A stretch of DNA of 64,000 nt from Frigidibacter mobilis (GTDB taxonomy: Bacteria > Pseudomonadota > Alphaproteobacteria > Rhodobacterales > Rhodobacteraceae): assembly GCF_001620265.1 (NCBI RefSeq), contig NZ_CP012661.1:3224001-3288000 (forward strand), read 5' to 3'. Below, piece after piece: positions 23,723 to 31,892 of the stretch (the first letter of the stretch is position 1; every line of letters begins with the position of its first letter). The position numbers were made by a program, and so were the translations under genes. The notes below the pieces were generated by a model, which was not told where the DNA came from, searched no databases, and saw nothing but the letters and a program-made list of their open reading frames with translations.

Positions 23723-24721
23723 ATGACCGACTTCACCACCCCGACCCGCCGCGGACTGCTGCGCGGCGCCGCCATGCTTTCGGCGCTTGGCCTCGTGCCC
23801 GGCGCGGCCTGGGCCGCCGATTACCCCTCGCGCCCGCTGACCATGCTGGTGCCCTGGGGCGCCGGGGGCGGCACCGATGCCACCGCGCGGATGATCTCGG
23901 CCCTGCTGGAGCGCAAGCTGGGCCAGCCGATCAACGTGGTCAACCGTACCGGCGGCGCCGGGGTCATCGGCCATTCGGCCATCGCCACCGCGCAACCCGA
24001 TGGCTACACGCTGGGCATCGTCACGGTGGAGATCACCATGATGCACCACATGGGCCTGACCGAGCTGACCCATGCCGATTACACCCCACTGGGCCTGATG
24101 AATGCCGACAGCCCGGCCGTCACCGTATCCTCGGCCAGCGAATACAAGGACATCGCCAGCCTGACCGAGGCGATCCGCGCCTCTGCCCCCGGCACGTTCA
24201 AGGCCTCGGGCACCTCGCAGGGCGGGATCTGGCATCTGGCGCTGGTGGGCTGGCTGCAGGCGCTCGGCCTTGCGCCCGATCACGTGACCTGGGTGCCGTC
24301 CGAGGGTTCGGCCCCCGCCATGCAGGACCTGATCGCCGGCGGGATCGACATCGTCACCGTGTCGCTGGGCGAGACCAAGGCGATGGTCGATGCCGGCCGC
24401 GCGGTGAACCTGGCGCTGATGGGATCCGATCGCGCCTCCAGCCACCCCGACCTGCCGACCCTGGCCGAGGCGGGCGGCGGCGACTTCGCCCTTGCCACCT
24501 GGCGCGGCGTGGCCGGCCCGAAGGACCTGCCGCAGGACGTGGCCGATGTGGTCTCGGCCGCGCTGGCCGAGATCGCGGTGGACCCCGAGTTCACCGAGTT
24601 CATGAACAGCCGCGGTTTCAACATCACCTATCTCGACCCCGCCGCCCATGCCGCGATGATGGCCGATGCCGATGGCCAGATGGCCACCACGATGGCCGCG
24701 GCCGGGCTGGTCCAGGGCTGA
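23723..24721 (+). CDS. tctC: Tripartite tricarboxylate transporter receptor TctC (Bug family)
   Basis: A 332-residue periplasmic binding protein with a signal that contains adjacent arginines and a hydrophobic run (TRRGLLRGAAMLSALGLVPGAAWA), possibly Tat-dependent. The mature part opens with PLTMLVPWGAGGGTDATAR, the family hallmark. Later hallmarks are VVNRTGGAGVIGH and a DLIAGGIDIV block. ATG is preceded by GGGAGG. Bug proteins bind carboxylates such as tricarboxylates, nicotinate or terephthalate. It feeds the TctB/TctA membrane pair encoded downstream and probably brings in the substrate of the DapA-family lyase. Confidence 0.92.
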   Translation: MTDFTTPTRRGLLRGAAMLSALGLVPGAAWAADYPSRPLTMLVPWGAGGGTDATARMISALLERKLGQPINVVNRTGGAGVIGHSAIATAQPDGYTLGIVTVEITMMHHMGLTELTHADYTPLGLMNADSPAVTVSSASEYKDIASLTEAIRASAPGTFKASGTSQGGIWHLALVGWLQALGLAPDHVTWVPSEGSAPAMQDLIAGGIDIVTVSLGETKAMVDAGRAVNLALMGSDRASSHPDLPTLAEAGGGDFALATWRGVAGPKDLPQDVADVVSAALAEIAVDPEFTEFMNSRGFNITYLDPAAHAAMMADADGQMATTMAAAGLVQG

Positions 24722-24734
24722 CGCAAGGCACTGC

Positions 24735-24767
24735 GGGCGGGCGCCGCCAACCGGGCGGCGTCCGCCC
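24735..24767 (+). terminator. Strong hairpin between tctC and tctB
   Basis: A 14-base stem (GGGCGGGCGCCGCC with GGCGGCGTCCGCCC, one G-U pair) closes a five-base AACCG loop and is followed by TTT. It can act as a partial terminator or 3-prime stabiliser, giving more receptor than membrane protein. Confidence 0.6.
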
Positions 24768-24793
24768 TTTGCATTGGAACCGGGGAGGGGGCC

Positions 24794-25271
24794 ATGAAGA
24801 TCACCGATGCCGTATCGGGGGGGCTGCTGATCGCGCTGGGGCTGTTCATGCTGTGGCAGGCGGCGCAGTTCCCGAGCTTTGGCGGCCAGCCCTATGGGGC
24901 GGCGCTGCTGCCCTCCATTCTGGCGGGCGGCTTCATTCTGGGCGGCGGGCTGCTGATCCTGCGCGACGTGATAGCGCGCAGGCAGGCGGCGGCCGGTCCC
25001 TGGCTGTCGACGGTGCCAGAGCTGCGGCAGGGCACGGGCCTTGCCGCGCTGCTGGCGGTGCTGGGCAATGTGCTGGCGCAGATCTGGGTCGCGCAGCGCC
25101 TCGGGTTCATCCCGTTTCCGTGATCGGGTTGCTGGTGCTGTTCCTCGTGCTGCGGCTGCGGCCCGGGTGGCGCTGGCGCTGGCCGTCGCCGCAAGCATGG
25201 CCTGCTGGTGGCTGTTCGCGGGGCTGCTGCGGGTGCCGCTGCCGCGCGGGATCCTGGATGGAGTGCTGTAA
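24794..25271 (+). pseudogene. tctB: TctB small membrane subunit, two frameshifts
   Basis: The ATG frame encodes a typical TctB start (ITDAVSGGLLIALGLFMLWQAAQFPSF is split here by reading order) up to QRLGFIPF, then stops at 25123. The natural continuation SVIGLLVLFLVLRLRP is in the next frame, and the last helix VALALAVAASMACWWLFAG in the third, ending at a TAA that abuts the tctA ATG. Adding one base near 25114-25117 and one G at 25165-25167 gives an intact protein of about 159 residues with four membrane helices. Perfect conservation of the remaining sequence suggests sequencing indels, but genuine loss cannot be excluded. Confidence 0.75.
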
Positions 25272-26795
25272 ATGGGCTTTGGCGACATCCTCTTGCAGGC
25301 GGCGCTGCTGGTGCTCGACCCGCAGGTTCTGCTGACGGCGCTGCTGGCCGGGGCCTTCGGCATGTTCGTCGGCGCGATGCCGGGGCTGACGGCGACGATG
25401 GCCACCGCGCTGCTGGTGCCGATGACGTTTTTCATGGACCCGATCCCGGCGCTGGCGGCCATCGTGGCGGCCAGCGGCATGGCGATCTTTGCCGGCGACA
25501 TTCCGGGCGCGCTGCTGCGCATTCCGGGCACGCCCGCCTCTGCCGCCTATGTCGAGGACAGCCACCGCCTTGCGCAGCAGGGCAAGCTGAACATGGCCCT
25601 TGGCACCAACCTGCTGGTGTCCTGCATCGGCGGGCTGTTCGGGGTCACGGTGCTGATCGCCGCGGCACCGCTGCTGGCGGAATTCGCGCTGCGCTTCACC
25701 TCGTATGAATATTTCTGGCTGGCGGCGCTGGGCCTGTCCTGCGCGATCTTCATCGCCTCGGCCGACCCGCTGAAGGCGGGCATCGCGCTGCTGATCGGGC
25801 TGGCGATGGCGACGGTCGGGCTGGACCCGACGACCGGCGTTCCGCGCTTCACGCTGGGGCAGGTCGACCTGATGGCGGGGGTGGAGTTCATCCCGGCGAT
25901 GATCGGCCTGTTCGCCCTGGCCGAGGTGATGCGCGGGGTGATCCGCCTGAACCACACGGCCCCGCCGCCGCCGATGCCCGCGGGTGAAGGCGGCCTCTTC
26001 AAGGGCGTGGGCGGCGTTATCCGCCGGCACCCCGGAAACATCCTGCGCGGCTCCCTGATGGGCACGCTGATCGGGGCGCTGCCGGGCGCGGGCGCCGATA
26101 TCGCGGCCTGGATGGCCTATGCGGTGTCCAAGCGCTTTTCGAAAACGCCCGAGAAATATGGCAAGGGCCATGTCGAGGGGCTGGTGGATGCTTCGGCCGC
26201 CAACAACGCCGCGGTGGGCGGCGCCTGGATCCCGGCGCTGGTCTTCGGCATTCCGGGAGACAGCGTGACGGCCATCGTGATCGGCGTGCTGTACATGAAG
26301 GGCATGAACCCCGGCCCGACGGTGTTCATCCAGAACCCGCAACTGATCTATGCGGTGTTCATGATCTTCATCCTGACCACGCTGATGATGGTGCCGCTGG
26401 GATGGGTCGCGGTCAAGGCCGCGCGGCAGGTGCTGCGGGTGCCGTCACGGGTGCTGCTGCCCATCGTGCTCAGCTTCTGCATCGTCGGGGCCTTTGCGAT
26501 GACCAATTCGGTCTTCGGCATCGTCATCATGCTGGCACTGGGCCTGCTGGGCTGGCTGATGGAGGAGAACGGCTTCCCGGTGGCGCCGATCATCCTCGGC
26601 CTGGTGCTGGGCGGCATGTTCGAGCGAATGTTCATGACCTCGATGATAAAATCGGGGGGAGATCTGACGGCGTTCTTCGAACGGCCCATCGCCGCGGGCC
26701 TCGGGGTCTGCGTGCTGCTGATCTGGGGGGTGTCCATCCTCGGTGCATTGCGCCGGCGTGGCAAGGCCCGCCACTCCGCCCCGGCAGGCCGCTGA
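25272..26795 (+). CDS. tctA: TctA large membrane subunit of TTT transporter
   Basis: A 507-residue polytopic protein with about twelve hydrophobic helices. Diagnostic TctA segments are FGMFVGAMPGLTATMATALLVP near residue 35, DIPGALLRIPGTPASAAYVEDS, GTLIGALPGAGADIAAWMAY and VFGIPGDSVTAIVIGVLYMKG. It forms the sodium- or proton-coupled channel used by the TctC receptor. ATG follows the tctB TAA directly (TAAATG), so it relies on translational coupling to tctB, which is frameshifted here. The gene itself is intact and ends the operon at a hairpin. Confidence 0.94.
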   Translation: MGFGDILLQAALLVLDPQVLLTALLAGAFGMFVGAMPGLTATMATALLVPMTFFMDPIPALAAIVAASGMAIFAGDIPGALLRIPGTPASAAYVEDSHRLAQQGKLNMALGTNLLVSCIGGLFGVTVLIAAAPLLAEFALRFTSYEYFWLAALGLSCAIFIASADPLKAGIALLIGLAMATVGLDPTTGVPRFTLGQVDLMAGVEFIPAMIGLFALAEVMRGVIRLNHTAPPPPMPAGEGGLFKGVGGVIRRHPGNILRGSLMGTLIGALPGAGADIAAWMAYAVSKRFSKTPEKYGKGHVEGLVDASAANNAAVGGAWIPALVFGIPGDSVTAIVIGVLYMKGMNPGPTVFIQNPQLIYAVFMIFILTTLMMVPLGWVAVKAARQVLRVPSRVLLPIVLSFCIVGAFAMTNSVFGIVIMLALGLLGWLMEENGFPVAPIILGLVLGGMFERMFMTSMIKSGGDLTAFFERPIAAGLGVCVLLIWGVSILGALRRRGKARHSAPAGR

Positions 26796-26844
26796 CCCGC
26801 GGTCACCGCGGCCTTGCCTGCAGCTTGCCGAACCGTGAAGCGCG

Positions 26845-26875
26845 GACCCGGCCGGGCAGATGTCCGGCCGGGGTC
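26845..26875. terminator. Bidirectional hairpin between convergent tctA and DJ-1 genes
   Basis: GACCCGGCCGG pairs with CCGGCCGGGGTC (one bulged G) around an eight-base loop. It lies in the 83-base gap between two converging operons, where a shared terminator is expected. No T tract follows in either direction. Confidence 0.6.
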
Positions 26876-26878
26876 TGG

Positions 26879-27466
26879 TCAGCTATGGGTGATCTGGGTG
26901 CCCAGAACCTTCATGCACTCGCGCATGAAGGCAGCCAGCCCCGTCCAGCCCTTGGCCGACACCATCGTGCCATCGACATAGGCTTCGTGCGGCTGCACGT
27001 CGATATAGGTACCTCCCGCCAGGATCACCTCGGGCTCGCAGGCGCCAAGCGCAGCAACCTTCTTGCCGCGGATCACCCCATCGACGGCGACGAGGATCTG
27101 CACCCCGTGGCAGATGGTGAAGATCGGCTTCCCGGTCTCGTGGAAATGCCGGACCATCGCCTGAATACGCTTGTCGGTGCGGATGTATTCCGGCCCGCGC
27201 CCGCCCGCGCAATAGACGGCATCATACTCGTCCAGCACCACCTCCGAGAAGGTCTTGTTGATCTCGGCCAGGTGACCGAAGCGCTCGATATAGGTCTGAT
27301 GGCCCTCGAAATCATGCAGCGAGGTCTGGATCATCTCACCCTTCTTTTTGTCGGGGCAGATGACGTGGACGGTGTGCCCGACCGCTTCCATCCCCTGCTG
27401 AAAGACAAAGATTTCGTATTCCTCGGTGAACTCACCGCAAAGCATCAGGATCTTCTTGCCAGGCAT
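26879..27466 (-). CDS. DJ-1/PfpI family protein (copy 2)
   Basis: A 195-residue DJ-1/PfpI protein with the acidic residue in CGEFTEEYE, the GGRGPEYI motif and the cysteine elbow ICHGVQIL. It shares the HDFEGHQTY stretch and overall length with copy 1 at 19926-20483, so the two are paralogues. ATG has AAAGGAGA upstream. It is the last gene of the minus-strand ribose-type ABC operon, 73 bases after the binding-protein gene. The family covers hydratases, amidases and glyoxalase-like enzymes. Its recurrence with transporters suggests a catabolic or detoxifying role rather than a general stress one. Confidence 0.88.
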   Translation of the reverse strand: MPGKKILMLCGEFTEEYEIFVFQQGMEAVGHTVHVICPDKKKGEMIQTSLHDFEGHQTYIERFGHLAEINKTFSEVVLDEYDAVYCAGGRGPEYIRTDKRIQAMVRHFHETGKPIFTICHGVQILVAVDGVIRGKKVAALGACEPEVILAGGTYIDVQPHEAYVDGTMVSAKGWTGLAAFMRECMKVLGTQITHS

Positions 27467-27539
27467 TCGGCGTCTCCTTTGAGTGTATGCGAGGGGGGCA
27501 CCCGGTGCCGAGCGCCCCGCAAGGATCAGAATGGCGCGA

Positions 27540-28502
27540 TCAGAACGGCGAGTCGGGGAAGTAGAACTGCTCGGCGTTCTCGGGGGTAATCAGCGGGGCA
27601 TCCAGCTTGAAGCTGCCGCGCATCGGCGCCTGTCCGGTGAACTGGCCGGCCACCATGTAGATCGCTGACTTGATCATCGAGGGCGGGTAGGGGGTCGAGA
27701 TCGGGGTGACAGGATCGCCCGCCATCACCAACTCGATCACGTCCTTCATGCCGTTGCCGCCAAGCGCATACCTGATCTCGGTCCGGCCCGACTCCTTCAC
27801 TGCCTCCAGCACGCCCAAAAGCATATCGTCATCATTGGCCCAGACCGCGTCAATCTGCGGGTACTTGGCCAGATAGTCCTGCATCAGCGTGAAGGCCTCA
27901 TCCTGGTTCCAGTTGGCATACTGGATGTCGAGGATCTCGATGTTCGTGCCCTTGATGACTTCGGTGAAGCCCTGGATGCGCTCATCATCAATCACCGTCG
28001 GGATGCCGCGCAGCACGACAACCTTGCCTTCGTTGCCCAGCTTCTCGGCCAGCCACTTGGCGGTGTTGGCGCCCACGGCGAGGTTGTCGCCAGCGACATA
28101 GAGATCCTGGATCGCCGGGTCTGTCAGCCCGCGGTCCACCACGGCGATGAAGGTGCCGGCGGCCTTGACCTGCTCCACCGGGCCGGTCAGCTCTTCGGAG
28201 GTGAAGGGCAGGATCACCAGCGCATCCAGCTTCTGCGCGGCGGCAAGGTCCTCCAGCGCCGAAACCTGCGCCGTGGCCGAGGGCGAGGTCTTCACGATCA
28301 CGTCGATATTCGGGAACGCGGCCTCGATTTCCTTTTCCGCCTGTTCGGCATGATAGACCACGCCGCCGGTCCAGCCGTGGGTCGCGGCGGGGATCGAAAC
28401 GGCGATGATGCGTTTTTCCTGCGCCAGCGCGCCGGTGGCAGCCAGCGCCGTGAAGCTGGCCGCGGTGACAAGGCCGAGGGCCCGTCTTGTGATGGTTGTC
28501 AT
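27540..28502 (-). CDS. Periplasmic sugar-type binding protein (Peripla_BP_4)
   Basis: A 320-residue binding protein. ATG 28502 follows GGGAGGA and begins a signal peptide (TRRALGLVTAASFTALAATGALAQ). The mature protein starts with RIIAVSIPAATHGWTGG and has ALEDLAAAQKLDALVILP, a VVLRGIPTVIDDERIQGF block and DAVWANDDDMLLGVLEAV, as in ribose/xylose/autoinducer-2 binding proteins. It works with the RbsC-like permease and RbsA-like ATPase encoded upstream. The ligand is probably a sugar or polyol that is oxidised by the divergent dehydrogenase genes at 31893-36434, which is inference. Confidence 0.92.
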   Translation of the reverse strand: MTTITRRALGLVTAASFTALAATGALAQEKRIIAVSIPAATHGWTGGVVYHAEQAEKEIEAAFPNIDVIVKTSPSATAQVSALEDLAAAQKLDALVILPFTSEELTGPVEQVKAAGTFIAVVDRGLTDPAIQDLYVAGDNLAVGANTAKWLAEKLGNEGKVVVLRGIPTVIDDERIQGFTEVIKGTNIEILDIQYANWNQDEAFTLMQDYLAKYPQIDAVWANDDDMLLGVLEAVKESGRTEIRYALGGNGMKDVIELVMAGDPVTPISTPYPPSMIKSAIYMVAGQFTGQAPMRGSFKLDAPLITPENAEQFYFPDSPF

Positions 28503-28543
28503 TGGTAGTCCTCCCTTTGAAAAGTCTCCGCCCCTCCCGGCGG

Positions 28544-29527
28544 CTATTTGATGAAGCGGTGCGCAAGCATGGCCAGAATGATGATTACCCCCTGAACGGC
28601 AGCGACGAGGTATTCCGAGACCATGTTCGACAGCACCATGAGGTTGGCGATCACCTCGAGGATCAGCGCCCCGGCGACGGTGCCCCAGACCCGGGCCTTG
28701 CCACCGCGCAGGGCGGTGCCGCCGATCACCACCGCGGTAATCACCTGCAATTCCCACAGCTGCCCGGTCGTGGGCGTGGCGGCGCCAAGGCGCGGGATGT
28801 AGCAGATGGCCGCAATGGCGACGCAAAGCCCCTGGATCACGAAGGCCATCGTGCGGACCTTCGCCACCGACACGCCGGAGAACCGCGCAACATCGGCGTT
28901 CGATCCGGCCGCCATGCAGCGGCGGCCGTATTTCGTGCGGTAAAGGACAAAGGCCCCGACCAGCACCACGATCAGCGTCAGGATCACCGGCACGGGGATG
29001 CCGAGGAGATTGCCGAAATAGACCGGGCGATAGGGCTCGCGCAGGCTGCGCTCGATCGGGATCGACCCGCCATCCGACATCCAGGTGATGAGCGCCCGGA
29101 AGATGCCCATCGTGCCAAGCGTGGCGATGAAGGGCTCGATCTTGCCGACCGTGACGATCAGCCCGTTCAGCAGCCCGCAGAGCGCGCCGACCACCAGCCC
29201 GACCCCGGCGCCGGCGACGATGGCATAGCCGCCCATCGAGGGTTCCAGCCGGTTCATCGCCAGGATCATGATGCCGGTGACAAAGGCCATCATCGAGCCT
29301 ACCGACAGGTCCAGCCCGCCGGACGAGATGACGAAGGTCGCCCCCACCGCGATGATCGCCACAAAGGCCGAGCGGGTGACGACATTGGCGATATTGGTGC
29401 CGCTGAGGAAGCTGGAATTAATCATCACCCCCACCAGAACCACCACGGCCAGGGCGATGAACGGGCCCATGTCGGCCCAACGGATGCGGCGCGGTCCCGC
29501 GCTTCGGGATGCGATGGCGGCGGTCAT
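28544..29527 (-). CDS. Ribose-type ABC transporter permease (RbsC-like)
   Basis: A 327-residue permease of the BPD_transp_2 family with eight to ten hydrophobic helices. Family segments are VISSGGLDLSVGSMMAFV near residue 68, GALCGLLNGLIVTVGKIEPFIATLGTM in reading order around residues 134-160 (interrupted here by none), GSNADVARFSGV and LRGGKARVWGTVAGALIL. It forms a homodimeric channel for the sugar ligand. Its start overlaps the ATPase stop by four bases, and the binding-protein gene follows 41 bases later. Complete and typical in length. Confidence 0.92.
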   Translation of the reverse strand: MTAAIASRSAGPRRIRWADMGPFIALAVVVLVGVMINSSFLSGTNIANVVTRSAFVAIIAVGATFVISSGGLDLSVGSMMAFVTGIMILAMNRLEPSMGGYAIVAGAGVGLVVGALCGLLNGLIVTVGKIEPFIATLGTMGIFRALITWMSDGGSIPIERSLREPYRPVYFGNLLGIPVPVILTLIVVLVGAFVLYRTKYGRRCMAAGSNADVARFSGVSVAKVRTMAFVIQGLCVAIAAICYIPRLGAATPTTGQLWELQVITAVVIGGTALRGGKARVWGTVAGALILEVIANLMVLSNMVSEYLVAAVQGVIIILAMLAHRFIK

Positions 29528-31092
29528 GGTCGGGCTCCTCCTGCGGCGTGCGCCTCGCCGCTGGTGGCGGCATAGACGACGTTCTGTTCGGTGATCTGGT
29601 CGCCCGCCAGCTCTGCCACGATCCGCCCGCCCCGCATCACCAGCACCCGGTCGGACAGGCCGACCAGCTCTGGCAGCTCGGACGAGATGACGATGCAGGC
29701 CTTGCCAGTGCGCACCAGCGCGTCGATGAAATCGTAGATCTGGTTCTTGTTGCCGATGTCGATGCCACGGGTGGGTTCGTCGATGATGACAACATGAGGA
29801 TCGGTCTGCATCACCTTGGCCAGCAACAGTTTCTGCTGATTGCCGCCCGACAGCTGCCCCGCGTCCAGATGCACCGACCGCACCCGGATGTCATAATCCG
29901 ACACCGCCCTGCCCAAGGCCGCGGCTTCGGCCTTGCGGTCCAGCCTCAGGCGGGGATGCACCAGGTCCAGCGCCTGCAGCGTCAGATTGGGGCCAAGCGG
30001 TTCGTCCAGCAGCAGGCCTTTGCCCTTGCGGTCTTCGGTCAGATACACCAGCCCCGCCGCCTGCCATGCGCCGACCGAGCGATGCGGCATCAGGGTGCCG
30101 TGCAGCACGGCGCTGCCGGTGGCCGGGCGCAGGCCCATCAGCCCCTCGAACATTTCGGTCCGGCCCGATCCGATCATGCCGCCGATGCCCAGAACCTCGC
30201 CGGGCCGCACCGCAAAGCTGCCCTGCACCGCGCAGTGATCGACCGACAGGCCCTCCACCTGCAGCAGCGGGTCCCCCGTCGCCGCCGGGCGCTTGGGCGG
30301 ATAGAGCATGTCCAGCTTGCGCCCGACCATCAGCTCGGCCATGTCGCGCTGCGTGAGGCCGCGGGCGGGCCAGGTGCCGATCATCCGCCCGTCACGCAGC
30401 ACGGTGATGCGGTCGGCCAGCGCCTCGACCTCATCCAGCCGGTGCGAGATATACAGCACCGCCGCCCCTCGGTCGCGGAGCCCGCGCACCACGGCCAGCA
30501 GTGCCGCAACCTCGTCATTGGCCAGCACGGCGGTGGGTTCGTCGAAGATCACCACCTTGCGCGGCTCCAGCAGCGCGCGGGCGATCTGCACCAGCTGCCG
30601 TTGCGCCAGAGGCAGGGCGCCGACCGGGTCACGCGGGTGGCAATGCGCGCCGATGGAGGCGAGGATCTCGGCCGCGCGGCGGTTCATCGCCCGGTCATCG
30701 ACCATCGGGCCCCGGGTAAGTTCGCGGCCCAGGAACAGGTTCTCGGCAACGGTCAGGTCGCCCGCCAGCAAGATCTCCTGATGCACAAGCACCACGCCCG
30801 CCGCCTCGGCGGCAACGGCATCGGCAAACTCCACCGGCTGCCCGGCCATCCACAATTGCCCGGCCGTGGGCAGCACGTGGCCCGACAGCAGCTTCATCAA
30901 CGTGGACTTGCCCGCCCCATTCTCGCCGATGACGGCGTGGACCTCGCCCGCCCGGATCTCCAGCCCGATATCGGTCAGCACCGTGATCGGGCCATAGGCC
31001 TTGCACAGGCCCGTCGCCTGCATCGCCGGCGGCGGCAAGGCCGGCTGCACGGGCGAAGGGCCGGGGATGGGCAGAGCCTCGGCCATCGTCAT
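29524..31092 (-). CDS. Ribose-type ABC transporter ATPase (RbsA-like, two NBDs)
   Basis: A 522-residue double ATPase. Domain 1 has GENGAGKST, the signature LPLAQRQLVQIARALL and Walker B VVIFDEPT. Domain 2 has the expected weak Walker A (GMIGSGRTE), LSGGNQQKLLLAKV and VVIIDEPTRGIDIG. The layout matches sugar importers of the CUT2 class. Its ATG overlaps the stop of the upstream FCD regulator (ATGA), and it overlaps the permease at its 3-prime end, so regulator and transporter are expressed as one unit. Confidence 0.93.
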   Translation of the reverse strand: MTMAEALPIPGPSPVQPALPPPAMQATGLCKAYGPITVLTDIGLEIRAGEVHAVIGENGAGKSTLMKLLSGHVLPTAGQLWMAGQPVEFADAVAAEAAGVVLVHQEILLAGDLTVAENLFLGRELTRGPMVDDRAMNRRAAEILASIGAHCHPRDPVGALPLAQRQLVQIARALLEPRKVVIFDEPTAVLANDEVAALLAVVRGLRDRGAAVLYISHRLDEVEALADRITVLRDGRMIGTWPARGLTQRDMAELMVGRKLDMLYPPKRPAATGDPLLQVEGLSVDHCAVQGSFAVRPGEVLGIGGMIGSGRTEMFEGLMGLRPATGSAVLHGTLMPHRSVGAWQAAGLVYLTEDRKGKGLLLDEPLGPNLTLQALDLVHPRLRLDRKAEAAALGRAVSDYDIRVRSVHLDAGQLSGGNQQKLLLAKVMQTDPHVVIIDEPTRGIDIGNKNQIYDFIDALVRTGKACIVISSELPELVGLSDRVLVMRGGRIVAELAGDQITEQNVVYAATSGEAHAAGGARP

Positions 31093-31790
31093 TCGAAGGC
31101 GGCCAGCAGGCGATCCTGCGAGCGCAGGATATGTTCGCGCATCGCGGCCTCGGCCGCCGCGCCATCGCCGGCTCGGAAAGCGGACAGCAGGCTTTCGTGC
31201 TCTTCCAGCGCCTCTTGGGTCACGCGGGTGTGGAACATCAGGCGGAAGATGTGCAGATGCACATGCTGGTTGAAGAGGGTGGAGCGGATCACCTCATTCC
31301 CGGCGACGGCCAGGATCGCGTCGTGAAAGTGGCCATCCGCCCGGGCGAAGCGGGAATAGCGGCTGGTGCGGTCCACCGGCTGTTCGCCGTGGCCCATGTC
31401 GGCCGCGACCTCTTCTAACTGCTTCAGCGAGTCTGCCGTCATGTTCACCGCCGCAAGCCGCGCGCCTTCCGGCTCCAGCAGCAGGCGGAAGGTATAAAGA
31501 TCGTCGAACTGCTTACGCGACAGTTGCGGCGCCGCAGAATAGCCGATCAGATGCGCCTTACAGACCAGCCCCTCGCGTTCCAGCCGCGACAGCGCCTCGC
31601 GCACCGGGGTTTGCGAGACATTCAGGTCACGGGCGATCACGTCGATCGGGATACGGGCGCGGGGCGGGATTTCGAGCGACATCAGACGTTCGTAGATGTT
31701 GTCATAGACCCCATCGACCACGCTGGCCGGGCGCACCGATGGTGCCCTGTCTGCTGCCCGATCCGACGCGCGATCCGCTGCGATAGCCAT
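31089..31790 (-). CDS. GntR/FCD family transcriptional regulator heading the ribose-type operon
   Basis: A 233-residue regulator with a winged helix (NIYERLMSLEIPPRARIPI, LNVSQTPVREALSRLEREGLV) and an FCD domain (ADGHFHDAILAVAGN, EEHESLLSAFRAGD, AMREHI). It is the first gene of the minus-strand transporter operon and is divergent from the dehydrogenase operon across a 102-base AT-rich gap holding a perfect 14-base palindrome. A GntR repressor placed at the head of its own operon would autoregulate and couple uptake with catabolism. It starts at ATG 31790. Confidence 0.92.
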   Translation of the reverse strand: MAIAADRASDRAADRAPSVRPASVVDGVYDNIYERLMSLEIPPRARIPIDVIARDLNVSQTPVREALSRLEREGLVCKAHLIGYSAAPQLSRKQFDDLYTFRLLLEPEGARLAAVNMTADSLKQLEEVAADMGHGEQPVDRTSRYSRFARADGHFHDAILAVAGNEVIRSTLFNQHVHLHIFRLMFHTRVTQEALEEHESLLSAFRAGDGAAAEAAMREHILRSQDRLLAAFE

Positions 31791-31873
31791 TCAGTCACTC
31801 CTGCATCTACGACTTGACATGCGGCAATGACTCGCAAATACGATATCGAATGTCAAACACAATATCATATACG

Positions 31874-31887
31874 ATCCTATATAGGAT
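31874..31887. promoter_or_regulatory. Perfect 14-bp palindrome ATCCTATATAGGAT
   Basis: Located five bases before the ATG of the Ldh-family dehydrogenase and within the divergent gap to the FCD regulator. A second palindrome, CGATATCG, lies at 31841-31848, and ATATC/GATAT half sites fill the interval. A bound regulator here would block initiation of the plus-strand operon. A TTGACA at 31814-31819 may be its -35. Confidence 0.5.
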
Positions 31888-31892
31888 TTGTG

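Noticed and set aside
23675..25531. 618-codon minus-strand open frame across tctC, tctB and tctA
   Set aside because: Lies opposite three recognised genes and shows no domain.
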